Positions 1 to 10,481 are shown, numbered from the stretch's first letter. The stretch: DNA of 64,000 bases from Xenorhabdus japonica (GCF_900115195.1 NZ_FOVO01000008.1:1-64000); one strand, 5' to 3'. Made by a program: numbers and translations. Notes: generated by a model from the letters alone, not told the origin.

Positions 1-2
1 CA

Positions 3-821
3 CTGAAATCGATTAATGCCCTGACACGGGATATCGATATACTGTTTCAATCTGCGCTCATGAGGTCGAAGAACGGGGCGGATATTCCCAATAAAACGGA
101 ATTTGTGCGGAATATCGGGCTGGGGAATGCAATGAGGGTGGGGGAGTATGGAATTGGTTCTGTTAGTGGAAGAGCAATCCCCAATGACGATTACAATAAT
201 GCGATTGTGAGTGGCGTTTACGCGGGGCCGGGTGTGTCAGCCAAGAATGGTAAACACAGTACCGTATATAGACCGTGTCTGGTTCTCAGCAGAAATGGCG
301 ATCATATTTATCAGCAGGCACACCTTGGTCGGCAATTCTACTACAGATATAGAGAAGCGGGCGCCTGGAGTGATTGGTGGGGTGTTTGGTCAGAGGGCAA
401 TACCACTGTCGTTGATGGATATCTAAAAACAGCCTCCCCCATCATTGAAATTCACACTGACGGCAAATTTACCACCAATGACGAATCCGAAGGCGCGACT
501 GTTGAACGTCTATCCGAGGGCATCTATCTCATTAAAAACGTGCTGGGATTTAATGCCGATGCGGCATGGGGTGGTGTTGATGGCGGGGTTGAAATCCCAA
601 TCTGCAAAAATAAATTGCCGTTAATTTGGGTGGATTACAAAGTGCTGCCGGATGGTGCCATCAAATTAATGACCTACCACCGAGAGCACCCAAACGCACC
701 AGAATTTGCCCGAAATGTGAAAGAGGGCTATGTGGATGGCGCTCCGATTGATATCCCTGCCGGTCGGTCTATATCTGTCCGTGTCCAAATGCCCGAAGAT
801 TCGGTGTGGAATTTGGGGTAG
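3..821 (+). CDS. Phage tail fibre protein, C-terminal part (5' end outside window)
   Basis: The reading frame is open to the left edge, so the ATG at 60 is internal and the true start lies before the window. The visible 272 residues contain the motif NGADIP followed by FVRNIGL, which is common in tail fibres of P2-like and Mu-like phages just before the receptor-binding tip. The rest is a variable, glycine- and aspartate-rich beta region ending shortly after IPAGRSISV. It faces a second, convergent tail gene 60 bases downstream. Xenorhabdus carries phage-tail bacteriocins (xenorhabdicins) and remnant prophages; which of these this belongs to cannot be decided from one end. Role in receptor binding is inferred from the family. 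Confidence 0.8.
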   Translation: MKSINALTRDIDILFQSALMRSKNGADIPNKTEFVRNIGLGNAMRVGEYGIGSVSGRAIPNDDYNNAIVSGVYAGPGVSAKNGKHSTVYRPCLVLSRNGDHIYQQAHLGRQFYYRYREAGAWSDWWGVWSEGNTTVVDGYLKTASPIIEIHTDGKFTTNDESEGATVERLSEGIYLIKNVLGFNADAAWGGVDGGVEIPICKNKLPLIWVDYKVLPDGAIKLMTYHREHPNAPEFARNVKEGYVDGAPIDIPAGRSISVRVQMPEDSVWNLG

Positions 822-851
822 GGGGAGAGTGGATTGGGGACGTGATGGGGA

Positions 852-872
852 AAGCCCTCGGGGTGAGGGCTT
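852..872. terminator. Hairpin between convergent tail-fibre genes
   Basis: An 8-bp perfect stem (AAGCCCTC / GAGGGCTT) with a 5-base loop sits between the two stop codons. There is no clear T-run on either side, so it is a weak bidirectional terminator candidate. Confidence 0.45.
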
Positions 873-880
873 ATAATTCA

Positions 881-1642
881 TTAGGCTGCTTTTACTATGT
901 AATTGAATGCTATGTTGCGAGGCCGAGTTTCATTTGCTGTACGCACCGCGCGGGATGCATCAAATGTCCAAGTTGCTGCGCCATAACCTGTATTAGAAGA
1001 TAGCTTAAGCCCTGTTGAATGTAACCAATTTGATGCTTGGAATGGGCCAGAGGCTACTGCACCATGAAACAGTTGTGTTCTTCCAAATGTTCCTACAATA
1101 TTCTGAATAGCATCAGTCTGGGATGATAATAATGCGCGCCCAGCATCATTGCCGCTCCCGCCATCCCAACCACGAATAAACTCGCCGCGTAAGTCAGGCA
1201 ATTTCCCAGATGGGTAAGCAAGAGCAAGTTTCGGATATCTTGCTATATCAAATGAGTCACCGTTACACATCAACCAACCTTTTGGTGGTGTTTCTGTTGG
1301 CCAAGGAACGGGAACGCCAACAGGTAAACTAGAACCATCCATATGTGCATTAGTGACGTTTTGATTGGCGGTATTGGCTAACTCGTAGGCTTTCTTAACA
1401 GCTTTAGAGGTTGCAACGGTTATTTCACTGTCACTGCCTGTCTCATTACTTAGTGTGACCAATCCCGGCTCTACCTGAGTTGCATATGGATGATTGCGGC
1501 TTAGGGAGTGTTCTTCAATAGCTTTTTTGACATATTTAGGGGTTGGAACGACAACAAAATAACCATCTTTAGGGGTTGAAACGACAACAAGATCACCATC
1601 TTCTGGGACTGGTACATCAGGCTTTTTATCTTGAATGCTCAT
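881..1642 (-). CDS. Phage tail fibre / tail collar domain protein
   Basis: This 253-residue protein is probably a short tail fibre or tail-tip adhesin. The middle carries the Phage_fiber_2-type pattern (GLVTLSN, then VATSKAVKKAYELAN). The second half is a tail-collar domain with VGVPVPWPTETPPKGWLMCNG, KLPDLRGEFIRGWD and a closing TRPRNIAFNYIVKA. An AAGGGA ribosome site precedes the ATG, so it is a complete gene with its own start, not just an inverted 3' cassette. The N terminus (residues 14-35) holds a duplicated VVVxTPK segment caused by a DNA tandem repeat. It is convergent with the upstream tail gene and has the same visible length from the first ATG, which recalls alternative fibre genes, but no recombinase is in view. 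Confidence 0.82.
   Translation of the reverse strand: MSIQDKKPDVPVPEDGDLVVVSTPKDGYFVVVPTPKYVKKAIEEHSLSRNHPYATQVEPGLVTLSNETGSDSEITVATSKAVKKAYELANTANQNVTNAHMDGSSLPVGVPVPWPTETPPKGWLMCNGDSFDIARYPKLALAYPSGKLPDLRGEFIRGWDGGSGNDAGRALLSSQTDAIQNIVGTFGRTQLFHGAVASGPFQASNWLHSTGLKLSSNTGYGAATWTFDASRAVRTANETRPRNIAFNYIVKAA
1537..1602. repeat. Two tandem 33-bp copies inside the tail-collar gene
   Basis: Copies at 1537-1569 and 1570-1602 differ at two or three positions and encode the repeated VVV-TPKDG segment near the protein N terminus. The unit is a multiple of three, so copy-number change would keep the frame. Confidence 0.85.
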
Positions 1643-2221
1643 ATTTATTCCCTTATTTAATCAACAATACACATTGCTAAATAACATGAAGGCGGGTTAC
1701 TTCTCCGCCTGTGAACATCAATAAAATGGATTCATCAATACTGGATAGGACTTCTGATTAGGATGACACGAAGTGACTGTTTGGAAATTAATAAAATCCA
1801 TATCCCACTGATAAGACTATGAGATAAAGGGGGGGGCACCTTTAACTCCTGCATTGTGCAGGTATCCCATAGGTTAAGGGTGGATTGCTGTCCTATAGTG
1901 ATAGTAGCTCGTTCTCATCACCACCCTATAATTCCCCACTTTCCCTGTCTAACGTGCGTAAGATCCATAGCTATATGCCGTATAGCGTGCGTTTTCTGTT
2001 TGTACATGAATGTGTATATTCATGATTTTATAGATGCTTATTCTTTATTTAACTAATTGTTTTTAAATATTTAATTTGAAACTAAATATATTTCAGTCCA
2101 AATAGTTGCAAAATTGAAACCCCAATCGGAAGATTGAAATAGGATGAATTGACAGCCTCGTCCTTGCAGAAATAGGACGAGGTTATGTTTTAGCTTTGCT
2201 TGTCTCATAAATTTGATCGTG
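1643..2221. other. Non-coding stretch between phage tail genes and pncA
   Basis: I see no convincing gene. It holds a short hairpin (AGGCGG / CCGCCT, 1690-1710) upstream of the tail-collar start, a run of eight G at 1829-1836, an AT-rich middle, and a strong hairpin at 2156-2182. It probably contains the boundary between prophage remnant and core chromosome, but no attachment-site repeat could be recognised. Confidence 0.5.
2156..2190 (+). terminator. Rho-independent terminator-like hairpin
   Basis: Perfect 9-bp stem CCTCGTCCT / AGGACGAGG with a 9-base loop, followed on the plus strand by TTATGTTTT. The minus-strand side, which follows pncA, is less T-rich, so it may serve as a bidirectional stop. 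Confidence 0.55.
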
Positions 2222-2860
2222 TCACAAAATGGCTATGATTTCGCTTTGTGAGATTAATTTAGCCCCTTTCGCTGCCATTTCCTCAAATGCTTGCTGGCTG
2301 TCATTTGCCTGAATATTGACACCACGGCAACCATCAGTAATGACACAGATTTCATAGCCTAGTGCTAAAGCATCAAGCACAGTAAATTTTACGCAGTAAT
2401 CAGTGGCGATACCCAGCACAAACAGGCGTTGAATATTCTGTTTGGTTAGCCAATCGTGCAGGTGGGTTTCTCTTTTATGGTCATTATCAAAAAACGCACT
2501 GTAGCTATCTATTTGAGCATTTTCACCTTTTCGGAAAACTTCTTGAATGGCGGATTGGTTTAATGAAGGATGGAACTCTGCACCAAACTGTCCTTGTACA
2601 CAATGGTTCGGCCACCATACTTGGGGAATGCCATTAAGTTCTCCTAATTCCCCTGCCTTCTGTCCGGCGTTTTCTGCAAAGCTCATGTGATTTGCTGGAT
2701 GCCAATCCTGACTTGCGATGACAGTGATATTGTTTTTCTGACATAGTGTAATCACGTTATTTGCTACTTTAATCACCGCATCACTCTCTTTGACAGCCAG
2801 CGCACCTCCAGTACAAAAATCATTTTGCAGATCGATAAGTATTAATGCTGTTTTCATCAT
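2222..2860 (-). CDS. pncA: Nicotinamidase (pyrazinamidase)
   Basis: Hydrolyses nicotinamide to nicotinate in cytoplasmic NAD salvage. The 212 residues match the usual length of enteric PncA. The cysteine-hydrolase triad is visible as Asp10 (in LIDLQNDF), Lys111 (FRKGEN) and Cys156 (ATDYCVKF), and the metal site as Asp52, His54 and His86. Two ATG codons are adjacent; a GAG element spaces better for the second, so the real start may be three bases later. It lies 25 bases after ansA on the same strand, the same ansA-pncA order as in E. coli, so co-transcription is likely. Confidence 0.97.
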   Translation of the reverse strand: MMKTALILIDLQNDFCTGGALAVKESDAVIKVANNVITLCQKNNITVIASQDWHPANHMSFAENAGQKAGELGELNGIPQVWWPNHCVQGQFGAEFHPSLNQSAIQEVFRKGENAQIDSYSAFFDNDHKRETHLHDWLTKQNIQRLFVLGIATDYCVKFTVLDALALGYEICVITDGCRGVNIQANDSQQAFEEMAAKGAKLISQSEIIAIL

Positions 2861-2885
2861 CTTTCTCGATTTACCTATTTATTTA

Positions 2886-3905
2886 TTATTCATCGGTATA
2901 ACTTAATTCTCCACGCATATTTTGTTGCATCAGGTGGCGAATTTCTTCAGGTGTATAAGGTTGACTCAATAAATAGTGTAATTTCGTTAAAGTTGCTTCG
3001 AAAGTCATGTCATAGCCACTGATAACACCTGACGCCGCCAGAGAATGACCAGTAGCATAGCCTCCCATATTGACTCGACCAGAAATACATTGTGTTAAAT
3101 TGATCACAATTATGCCTCGCTCAGTGGCTTCCTGTAACGTTTTTAGTAAATCAGCATGTTGAGGTGCATTACCAACACCGTATGATCGTAAAATCAATGC
3201 CTTGACTGGTTGCATCAGGATATTTTCTACCACCTGACTGGATAATCCGGGATAGATAGTCACAACGCCAATCGGTTGTGATGTAATCGGATTCACAACA
3301 AACTTACCGTGACTGACAGGTATGGGATTTGTTTTAAAGGTGCGGATATTTATCCCGGCTTTCATTAGTGGTGAGCAGTTTGGTGATGAGAAGGCATCAA
3401 AGCCATCAGCATGGGCTTTAATCGTTCTATTTCCACGAAATAATTTATTGTTGAAGAACAGACTGACTTCGTTAATAGGGTAATTCGCTGCGAGATACAG
3501 TGCATTGAGGAGATTGGTTTGCCCATCGGAACGAAGTGCTTCTAGAGGAATTTGTGACCCTGTCACAATAATCGGCTTATTGAGGTTTTCAAACATGAAA
3601 GAAAGTGCTGATGCCGTGAAAGCCATAGTATCCGTACCATGCAGAATCACAAAGCCATCATAATCATGATAATTCTGATAGATATCATTTGCGATAATAC
3701 CCCAGTCATCAGGACTCATATCAGAAGAATCGATCAGGGGGTAATGTTCACGAATAGTGAATGTTGGCATTTCAGGACGGTGAAATTCGGGCATTTTTGA
3801 GAGTTGTTGTTGTAAATGACCGGAAACGGGAATATATCCATTGGGAGAATGTTGCATACCAATAGTGCCGCCAGTGTAAACAACATAGATAGACTTCTTC
3901 TGCAT
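2886..3905 (-). CDS. ansA: Cytoplasmic L-asparaginase I
   Basis: Converts L-asparagine to aspartate and ammonia in the cytoplasm. The 339 residues fit AnsA (type I); no signal peptide is present, unlike periplasmic type II enzymes. Active-site motifs are clear: YTGGTIGM with Thr14, a Ser at 60/61, and HGTDTMA with Thr91-Asp92. It is the first gene of a pair with pncA and sits downstream of the sppA terminator on the same strand, so it probably has its own promoter in the 110-base gap. Confidence 0.97.
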   Translation of the reverse strand: MQKKSIYVVYTGGTIGMQHSPNGYIPVSGHLQQQLSKMPEFHRPEMPTFTIREHYPLIDSSDMSPDDWGIIANDIYQNYHDYDGFVILHGTDTMAFTASALSFMFENLNKPIIVTGSQIPLEALRSDGQTNLLNALYLAANYPINEVSLFFNNKLFRGNRTIKAHADGFDAFSSPNCSPLMKAGINIRTFKTNPIPVSHGKFVVNPITSQPIGVVTIYPGLSSQVVENILMQPVKALILRSYGVGNAPQHADLLKTLQEATERGIIVINLTQCISGRVNMGGYATGHSLAASGVISGYDMTFEATLTKLHYLLSQPYTPEEIRHLMQQNMRGELSYTDE

Positions 3906-3956
3906 GATAACATCTCAATAAAAATAATTAGCTGGATTATAGGGAGTATCAGAAAT

Positions 3957-3986
3957 AAAAAAAGCCTGACGGTGAAATCAGGCTTT
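3957..3986 (-). terminator. Rho-independent terminator of sppA
   Basis: On the minus strand a GCCTGA / TCAGGC stem with an 8-base loop is followed by a run of seven T, 30 bases after the sppA stop codon. Confidence 0.85.
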
Positions 3987-4015
3987 AAATTTGCTAGAAA
4001 CTCTGTCAGACGTTG

Positions 4016-5893
4016 TTAACGGATATCGACACAATTCAGACAGTACGTGTAGATATTCTGTGGATCATTCATATTGCTATAAAACGCAGCTTGTTTTTTC
4101 ATATCTCGGGCAGTTTCGGCGAATGGCGCTGGCAACATTGACTGCAAGGTATTTGGCAATAGAGCTTGTTCTGATGAGGTTAGCCCTTGCATAATTTTTT
4201 CAGAAAATGATAATTCAGGTTGTATCCAGTTCAGTGATGCTTTTGTGATGCCTGCCAATTCAGTAGCTTTTTTAACGGCATCATCAAAATCACCCAGTTG
4301 ATCGACTAATCCGTGTTTTTTGGCATCAAGGCCACTCCAAACACGTCCTTGGGCGACATTATTGATTTCTTCCGGTGATTTGTCGCGGGCATTTGCAACT
4401 AGTCCGATAAACTTATTGTAACCATTCTCAATAGATAGCTGCATTACATCTGAGAACGCCTGATTGATACCTTTGTTTGTAGAAATATCAGCAAACGGGG
4501 TTGTTGAAACACCATCAGCATTCACGCCAATATAATTGAGGCTCTTCTCAATGGTCTGAAAAACACCAAAAATACCAATCGAGCCGGTTAATGTGTTGGG
4601 ATCAGCAATAATGTAGTTAGCGGGAGTGGAGATCCAGTAACCGCCGGAAGCAGCTACTCCACCCATTGAAACAACGATGGGTTTCGCATTTCCTGTCTTA
4701 TCTTCCCGGATAGCTACCAACTCATTACGAATAATTTCAGATGCACCGACACTGCCACCTGGGCTATTTATTCGTAATACGATCGCTTTTATGTTGGAGT
4801 TATGATGTGCTTCACGCAGTTGCTCAACAATAGAATCGCTTCCAACGATACCTGAGGAGTGCTTGCCTTCTGTAATAGCACCGTCGGCAATAATGACAGC
4901 AATGTTGGCTTCATTATCATTGTCTTGTACTGGTTCTAGAGCAATGTAGTCATAAATACTGATGTAATTGAAATGTTTTTTTTCTTTATCTAAACCGAAT
5001 ACATCCTGCATTTTCTTTTCAACGACACTGCGTGGCTTAATATAATCTACCAGCTTGTTTTGATATGCATACAGTGAATTATCTCCGCCAGCTTTACGGA
5101 GTTTCTCAATAAATTTTGTTGCCCCGGGGAAGACTTGTTCGGCAGGGATATGCCTGTTAACTGCAACAGTGTTTAAATAACTGCCCCAAAGTTCGTTGAG
5201 CCAGAGGCTGTCAGCTTCACGAGCTTCTTTTGACATATTGTCACGCATCATGGGTTCAACAGCTGATTTATACGTTCCCACTCGGAAAATATGGGTGGAT
5301 ACTTTCAACGTATCCAACAATGATTTGTAATATAAATGGTTGGTGGAGTAACCGTGGATATCAACGACACCTAATGGAGATAAATGTATTTTATTAGCAT
5401 AGCTGGCTAAATAATATTGTGATTGGCTGTAACTATCACCAATCGCATAAACAGGCTTGTTTGTTGCTTTAAATTCATTTATGGCCTTGCCAATATATCT
5501 CATGGAAGTTGGATCTGCGCCGATAAAGTCACTCAGCTTTAATACCATTCCTGTAATTTTTTTATCGTCTTTTGCTCGACGAATGCTGTCAACAACGTCA
5601 AATAAGGAAGTTTCTTTATAATTGCGATTGGATAGATCAAAAAGACTTTTCCCGTATTGTTCAAATGGATCGGGAACAGTTACGCGATCACGAACAACTC
5701 CAGACAAGTTGACATACAATGCACCTTGATAGTTATTTTCAATCTTGGATGATTTTTGATAAGTAATGTACCCAAAAACGACAATAGCAGTCAGTAGGAT
5801 AAAAATAAGATTGAAAATAAGTTGGCGAGTAAAATTTAGAAGTTTCCAACTCCATTTCAGTAATGCAGCTATGAAGTGCCATAAAGTACGCAT
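4016..5893 (-). CDS. sppA: Protease IV, signal peptide peptidase
   Basis: Inner-membrane S49 peptidase that degrades cleaved signal peptides on the periplasmic side. It has 625 residues with an N-terminal membrane anchor (about 25-45) and the duplicated S49 architecture of long SppA proteins. The catalytic dyad is visible: Lys209 in RVGTYKSAVEP of the N-terminal half and Ser416 in GGVAASGGYW of the C-terminal half. The start MRTLWHFIA matches the family. It is divergent from ydjA. A shorter S49 relative, sohB, is also present in this window. Confidence 0.97.
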   Translation of the reverse strand: MRTLWHFIAALLKWSWKLLNFTRQLIFNLIFILLTAIVVFGYITYQKSSKIENNYQGALYVNLSGVVRDRVTVPDPFEQYGKSLFDLSNRNYKETSLFDVVDSIRRAKDDKKITGMVLKLSDFIGADPTSMRYIGKAINEFKATNKPVYAIGDSYSQSQYYLASYANKIHLSPLGVVDIHGYSTNHLYYKSLLDTLKVSTHIFRVGTYKSAVEPMMRDNMSKEAREADSLWLNELWGSYLNTVAVNRHIPAEQVFPGATKFIEKLRKAGGDNSLYAYQNKLVDYIKPRSVVEKKMQDVFGLDKEKKHFNYISIYDYIALEPVQDNDNEANIAVIIADGAITEGKHSSGIVGSDSIVEQLREAHHNSNIKAIVLRINSPGGSVGASEIIRNELVAIREDKTGNAKPIVVSMGGVAASGGYWISTPANYIIADPNTLTGSIGIFGVFQTIEKSLNYIGVNADGVSTTPFADISTNKGINQAFSDVMQLSIENGYNKFIGLVANARDKSPEEINNVAQGRVWSGLDAKKHGLVDQLGDFDDAVKKATELAGITKASLNWIQPELSFSEKIMQGLTSSEQALLPNTLQSMLPAPFAETARDMKKQAAFYSNMNDPQNIYTYCLNCVDIR

Positions 5894-6060
5894 ATCGTCT
5901 CCAATTATGGTATCAAATAGGGTTATCCTAAACAGCTCGTCTAGAAATGTCAGCTGAAAATAGTGTTATTGGTTGAAAAAACAGTTTATGTACTTTCATT
6001 CATTCGTGAATAAACAGAGAATGTTAGTTTGTGACAGATTATCTTATTCAGGAGAAAATA

Positions 6061-6612
6061 ATGAGTGCTTTGGAACTTTTGTTAAATCGTCGTTCAGTTT
6101 CACGTTTAACAATCCCCGCCCCAGAGGGAAATGAATTGCAGCATATTTTAGCAGCAGGGATGAGGGCGCCTGATCATGGCGCTTTACGTCCTTGGCATTT
6201 TGTTGTGATGCAGGGAGAAGGTATTAATAAATTCAGTAAACTCCTCGAAAAAGCAGCAATTGAGGGTGAATTAGGAAAAGAAGTTGAAGAAAAAGCGAAA
6301 AATGCCCCTTTCCGAGCACCAATGATTATTACAGTTATCGCCAAGGTTGTTGAGCATGTGAAAGTTCCTGCATGGGAGCAAGTCGTTGCTGCGGGGTGTG
6401 CTGTGCATGCCATGCAGATGGCCGCAGTTGCTCAAGGTTTTGGTGGTATATGGCGTTCGGGCTCGTGGACAGAAGATCCAACTGTTAGAGCAGGTTTGGG
6501 ATGTGGGGAGAATGACAAAATTGTTGGATTTCTTTACTTAGGAACCCCAGAACTCAAGGCGCCTGCAAAAGTCGCAACACCAGATTTGACCAACTTTGTC
6601 AGTTACTTCTAA
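6061..6612 (+). CDS. ydjA: Nitroreductase family protein YdjA
   Basis: A minimal FMN-dependent nitroreductase-fold protein; its natural substrate is not well defined. I place the start at 6061 because an AGGAG site lies 6 bases before it and the resulting 183 residues equal the E. coli protein; the longer frame from 6031 lacks such a site. Family motifs visible are [26 protein letters not shown] and [11 protein letters not shown]. The next gene, selD, starts 12 bases after the stop, so ydjA-selD-topB look like one operon. Confidence 0.95.
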   Translation: MSALELLLNRRSVSRLTIPAPEGNELQHILAAGMRAPDHGALRPWHFVVMQGEGINKFSKLLEKAAIEGELGKEVEEKAKNAPFRAPMIITVIAKVVEHVKVPAWEQVVAAGCAVHAMQMAAVAQGFGGIWRSGSWTEDPTVRAGLGCGENDKIVGFLYLGTPELKAPAKVATPDLTNFVSYF

Positions 6613-6624
6613 CTGGAGAGGCTA

Positions 6625-7668
6625 ATGTCAACTAAAATCCGTCTGACTCAATATAGCCATGGTGCCGGATGCGGTTGCAAAATTTCGCCCAAAGTGCTGG
6701 AAACTATTTTGCACAGTAAACAGGCAAAATTTTTCGATCCCAATCTTCTAGTAGGCAATGAAACCCGTGATGATGCCGCTGTGTATGATATTGGTAATGG
6801 TACAGGCATCATTAGTACTACCGATTTTTTTATGCCTATTGTTGATGATCCTTTTGACTTTGGTCGTATTGCCGCCACTAATGCTATCAGCGATATTTAC
6901 TCGATGGGTGGAAAGCCAATAATGGCAATTGCGATTTTGGGGTGGCCAATTAATAAGCTGGCTCCGGAAGTTGCTCAAAATGTCATTGAGGGCGGCAGGG
7001 CTGTTTGCAAGGATGCGGGTATTTCCCTGGCGGGAGGGCATTCGATTGATGCACCTGAGCCGATATTCGGCTTGGCAGTGACTGGTATCATCAATATTGA
7101 GCGTGTGAAGCGTAATAATCAGGCAAAAGCGGGAAGTTTCCTGTTCCTGACTAAACCTTTGGGCGTTGGTGTATTGACTACGGCTGAAAAGAAAGGCTTG
7201 CTACAGCCTGAACATCAAGGTATTGCGAAAGAAATTATGTGTCGGCTGAATAACGCAGGGACAGATTTTGCAGGAATTGACGGTGTTACAGCTATGACGG
7301 ATGTAACAGGCTTTGGCCTGTTAGGGCATTTGAGCGAAGTTTGTGAAGGTTCGGGAGTTCAAGCGAAGGTCAAATTTTCACAAATTCCGAGATTGCCAAA
7401 TGTTGATGTTTATATCGAAAAAGGTTGCGTACCTGGTGGCACAGGACGCAACTTTGACAGTTATGGTCACTTAATTGGAAAGATGACAACGCTTCAACGT
7501 TATCTCTTGTGTGACCCACAAACTTCGGGTGGTTTATTGCTGGCGATTTTGCCGGATGCCGTGGAAGAGGCAGAAGTCATTGCACGAAGCCACGATATTG
7601 ATTTTATTGCTATTGGTGAACTGACTGAGCCGTGCTCAGACAGTGCATTAATTGAAGTTCTTGAATAA
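6625..7668 (+). CDS. selD: Selenide, water dikinase (selenophosphate synthetase)
   Basis: Makes selenophosphate from selenide and ATP, the selenium donor for selenocysteine tRNA and 2-selenouridine. The 347 residues open with [13 protein letters not shown], containing the catalytic cysteines (Cys16/Cys18) and Lys19; the active position is cysteine, not selenocysteine. The ATP-binding region ([31 protein letters not shown]) is intact. A GGAG site precedes the ATG. It lies between ydjA and topB, with only four bases between its stop and the topB start. Presence implies selenium use, though no other selenium gene is in the window. Confidence 0.97.
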   Translation: MSTKIRLTQYSHGAGCGCKISPKVLETILHSKQAKFFDPNLLVGNETRDDAAVYDIGNGTGIISTTDFFMPIVDDPFDFGRIAATNAISDIYSMGGKPIMAIAILGWPINKLAPEVAQNVIEGGRAVCKDAGISLAGGHSIDAPEPIFGLAVTGIINIERVKRNNQAKAGSFLFLTKPLGVGVLTTAEKKGLLQPEHQGIAKEIMCRLNNAGTDFAGIDGVTAMTDVTGFGLLGHLSEVCEGSGVQAKVKFSQIPRLPNVDVYIEKGCVPGGTGRNFDSYGHLIGKMTTLQRYLLCDPQTSGGLLLAILPDAVEEAEVIARSHDIDFIAIGELTEPCSDSALIEVLE

Positions 7669-7672
7669 TTCC

Positions 7673-9604
7673 ATGCGTCTTTTTATTGCAGAAAAACCCA
7701 GCCTCGCGAGAGCTATAGCAGACATTTTACCAAAGCCACATCGACGTGGGGATGGGTTCATTGAATGCGGTAATAACCAGTTTGTGACTTGGTGTGTTGG
7801 TCACTTATTGGAGCAGGCTGAACCAGATGCCTACGATAGCCGTTATGCTCGTTGGGTATTGGCTGATTTACCGATCATTCCTGAAAAATGGCAGTTGAAG
7901 CCACGGGCAGCCGTGGCTAAACAGCTCAACACTATTAAATCCCTGTTGGAAAGGGCGAATGAAATAGTCCATGCAGGTGACCCCGATCGTGAAGGGCAAT
8001 TGCTGGTGGATGAAGTACTGGATTTTTTAGATCTGGACACTGAGAAAAAACAGAATGTCCAACGGTGTCTGATTAATGACCTGAATCCTCAGGCAGTCAC
8101 AAAAGCCGTTGAGCGGCTGAGGAGCAATCGGGAATTTATCCCCTTATGTGTTTCTGCACTCGCCAGAGCCAGGGCAGACTGGCTTTATGGCATTAATATG
8201 ACCCGTGCTTATACATTATTGGGCAAAAATGCGGGTTATCAGGGTGTATTATCGGTTGGACGTGTCCAAACACCAATTTTAGGGTTGGTTGTGCGTCGTG
8301 ATGAAGAGATAGAACATTTTGTGCCGAAAGACTTCTTTGAAGTCAAAGCTCATGTTGTGACACCAAATGAAGAGCGATTTACAGCTTTATGGCAACCAAG
8401 TGAATCTTGCATTGATTTTCAGGACGAAGAAGGGAGAATTATTCATCGGCCATTGGCTGAGCATGTCGTAGCACGTATTACAGGGCAACCCGCTTATGTT
8501 TCCGCTTATCAGGACAAGCGTGAATCAGAAACTGCACCGTTGCCGTTTTCCCTTTCATCTTTGCAGATTGAAGCGGCCAAACGTTTTGGCTTGAGTGCTC
8601 AGGACGTATTTGATATTTGTCAGCGGCTTTATGAAACCCATAAGTTGATCACCTATCCACGTTCTGATAGCCGTTATCTGCCGGAAGAACATTTTGTGGG
8701 GCGTCATGCGGTCTTGAATGCCATTTCGGTCCATGCTACACATTTGCTCCCACAGGACGCATTGGATGTAGAGAAAAAGAATCGTTGTTGGGATGATAAG
8801 AAGGTTGATGCCCACCATGCAATTGTTCCCACTGCGCGTAGTAGCCAAGTCAATTTAACAGAAAATGAAGGGCATATTTATGGTTTGATTGCCCGACAGT
8901 ACCTGATGCAGTTTTTTCTTGATGCAGTATTCCGAAAATGTACGATTGAACTTGATATTGCAGGCGGAAAATTTATCGCTAAAGCGCGTTTTCTGGCAGA
9001 AACGGGTTGGAGAACTTTGCTTGGCAACAAAGAACGGGATGAGGAGAATGAAGGTACTCCGTTACCCGTTGTTACTAAAGGCGATGAATTGTTGTGTGAG
9101 AAGGGGGATGTGGTGGAAAGGGAGACACAACCACCAAGGCCTTTCACTGATGCAACATTATTGTCTGCAATGACTGGCATAGCTCGATTTGTACAGGACA
9201 AGGCCTTGAAAAAGGTGCTTCGTGCAACCGATGGATTAGGTACAGAAGCGACTAGAGCAGGGATAATCGAACTGCTCTTCAAACGAGAATTTCTGTACAA
9301 AAAAGGGCGCTATATTCACGCTACTCCGGCTGGTAAGGCTTTGATCCATGTATTGCCGGATATGGCGGTATTACCAGATATGACTGCACATTGGGAATCT
9401 CGGTTGACGCAAATCAGCGAAAAGCAATTTCGTTATCAGGATTTTATGTTGCCGCTTCAGGAAACATTGCAGCAATTAATCTGGCAGGCAAAACAGTATC
9501 GTAATTTGAAAGCTTTTAGGGATCTGCCCCCTGTTTCTGCTAGTACCAAAAAAGGGAAAGGAAAGCAGGCAAAATCCAGTAAAAGTAGGACAAAGAAAGA
9601 TTAG
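7673..9604 (+). CDS. topB: DNA topoisomerase III
   Basis: Type IA topoisomerase that decatenates replicating DNA. I start it at 7673 ([10 protein letters not shown]), which matches the family N terminus; the longer frame begins inside selD. The 643 residues include the toprim site (Glu7, and Asp103/Asp105 in DPDREGQ) and the active-site Tyr328 in [11 protein letters not shown]. The C terminus is a lysine/serine-rich tail, diverged and slightly shorter than in E. coli. It is the last gene of the ydjA-selD-topB run and is closed by a hairpin shared with xthA. The second type IA enzyme, topA, is at the other end of the window. Confidence 0.97.
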   Translation: MRLFIAEKPSLARAIADILPKPHRRGDGFIECGNNQFVTWCVGHLLEQAEPDAYDSRYARWVLADLPIIPEKWQLKPRAAVAKQLNTIKSLLERANEIVHAGDPDREGQLLVDEVLDFLDLDTEKKQNVQRCLINDLNPQAVTKAVERLRSNREFIPLCVSALARARADWLYGINMTRAYTLLGKNAGYQGVLSVGRVQTPILGLVVRRDEEIEHFVPKDFFEVKAHVVTPNEERFTALWQPSESCIDFQDEEGRIIHRPLAEHVVARITGQPAYVSAYQDKRESETAPLPFSLSSLQIEAAKRFGLSAQDVFDICQRLYETHKLITYPRSDSRYLPEEHFVGRHAVLNAISVHATHLLPQDALDVEKKNRCWDDKKVDAHHAIVPTARSSQVNLTENEGHIYGLIARQYLMQFFLDAVFRKCTIELDIAGGKFIAKARFLAETGWRTLLGNKERDEENEGTPLPVVTKGDELLCEKGDVVERETQPPRPFTDATLLSAMTGIARFVQDKALKKVLRATDGLGTEATRAGIIELLFKREFLYKKGRYIHATPAGKALIHVLPDMAVLPDMTAHWESRLTQISEKQFRYQDFMLPLQETLQQLIWQAKQYRNLKAFRDLPPVSASTKKGKGKQAKSSKSRTKKD

Positions 9605-9631
9605 GGCAATCAGGTATAATCCGAAATGACG

Positions 9632-9663
9632 ACACAGCACCATAATGAATGGTGCTGTGTTTC
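9632..9663. terminator. Bidirectional terminator between topB and xthA
   Basis: Perfect 10-bp stem ACACAGCACC / GGTGCTGTGT with a 9-base loop lies between convergent stop codons. T-rich tracts are short on both sides. Confidence 0.75.
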
Positions 9664-9674
9664 ATGATCGTTGC

Positions 9675-10481
9675 TTATATTTTAAATTCTGTCCAAACAG
9701 GGGCATGATCGGAGGGTTTTTCCATGCTTCGAATAGCGTAATCAATACCAGAAGAGATGCATTTTTCTGCTAATGGCTGGCTGGCAAGCAGTAAATCAAT
9801 GCGTAACCCACGATTATCATCAAATCCTTTTGAACGATAATCGAACCAAGAAAATTGGTCATTGACTTCAGGATGAAGTACTCGGAATGTATCAATGAAT
9901 CCCCAATTTTTCAGACGTTCCAACCATTCTCTTTCTTCTGGTAAGAAAGAGCACTTTCCAGTTTTCAACCAGCGTTTTTGGTTATTTTCTCCGATGCCAA
10001 TATCAAGATCAGTTGGACTGATATTCATGTCTCCCATAATCAGAATATGCGATTTAGGAGAATGGTGAGTGTTTAGATAGGACTGTAGATCCTGATAAAA
10101 TTTTTCTTTTGCAGGAAATTTAAGCGGGTGATCACGGCTTTCCCCTTGAGGAAAATAGCCATTGATTACCGTTAATAGACCAAGAGGCGTCTCAATATCG
10201 GCCATAATAATGCGGCGTTGTGCATCATCGTCATCAGTAGGAAAACCTTTACGAATATCTACTGGCTGTTGACGGGTCAGTAGGGCGACACCGTAGTGTG
10301 ATTTTTGACCATGATAAAAGACATGATAACCTAATTTACTGACTTCTTCCAGAGGAAACATTTCATCATGGACTTTTATTTCTTGTAATCCGATAACCTC
10401 AGGTTGGTGCTGTTCAACAATAGCAGCGAGTTGATGAGGGCGTGCTCTTAGTCCATTAATGTTAAATGATATAAATTTCAT
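9675..10481 (-). CDS. xthA: Exodeoxyribonuclease III (AP endonuclease)
   Basis: Base-excision repair enzyme with AP endonuclease and 3'-exonuclease activity. The 268 residues equal E. coli ExoIII in length. The endonuclease/exonuclease/phosphatase fold is marked by [16 protein letters not shown] with Glu34, [10 protein letters not shown] with the conserved Tyr, [14 protein letters not shown] and the closing SDHAPV with Asp258-His259. It is convergent with topB and has a long AT-rich region upstream. Confidence 0.98.
   Translation of the reverse strand: MKFISFNINGLRARPHQLAAIVEQHQPEVIGLQEIKVHDEMFPLEEVSKLGYHVFYHGQKSHYGVALLTRQQPVDIRKGFPTDDDDAQRRIIMADIETPLGLLTVINGYFPQGESRDHPLKFPAKEKFYQDLQSYLNTHHSPKSHILIMGDMNISPTDLDIGIGENNQKRWLKTGKCSFLPEEREWLERLKNWGFIDTFRVLHPEVNDQFSWFDYRSKGFDDNRGLRIDLLLASQPLAEKCISSGIDYAIRSMEKPSDHAPVWTEFKI

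Noticed and set aside
1829-1836. Run of eight G upstream of the tail-collar gene, possible phase-variation tract
   Set aside because: It lies about 190 bases from the start codon, outside any clear promoter spacer or reading frame, so no switching mechanism can be supported.
8878-9300. A 140-codon minus-strand ORF inside topB
   Set aside because: Antisense shadow of a conserved housekeeping gene with no ribosome site or recognisable domain.
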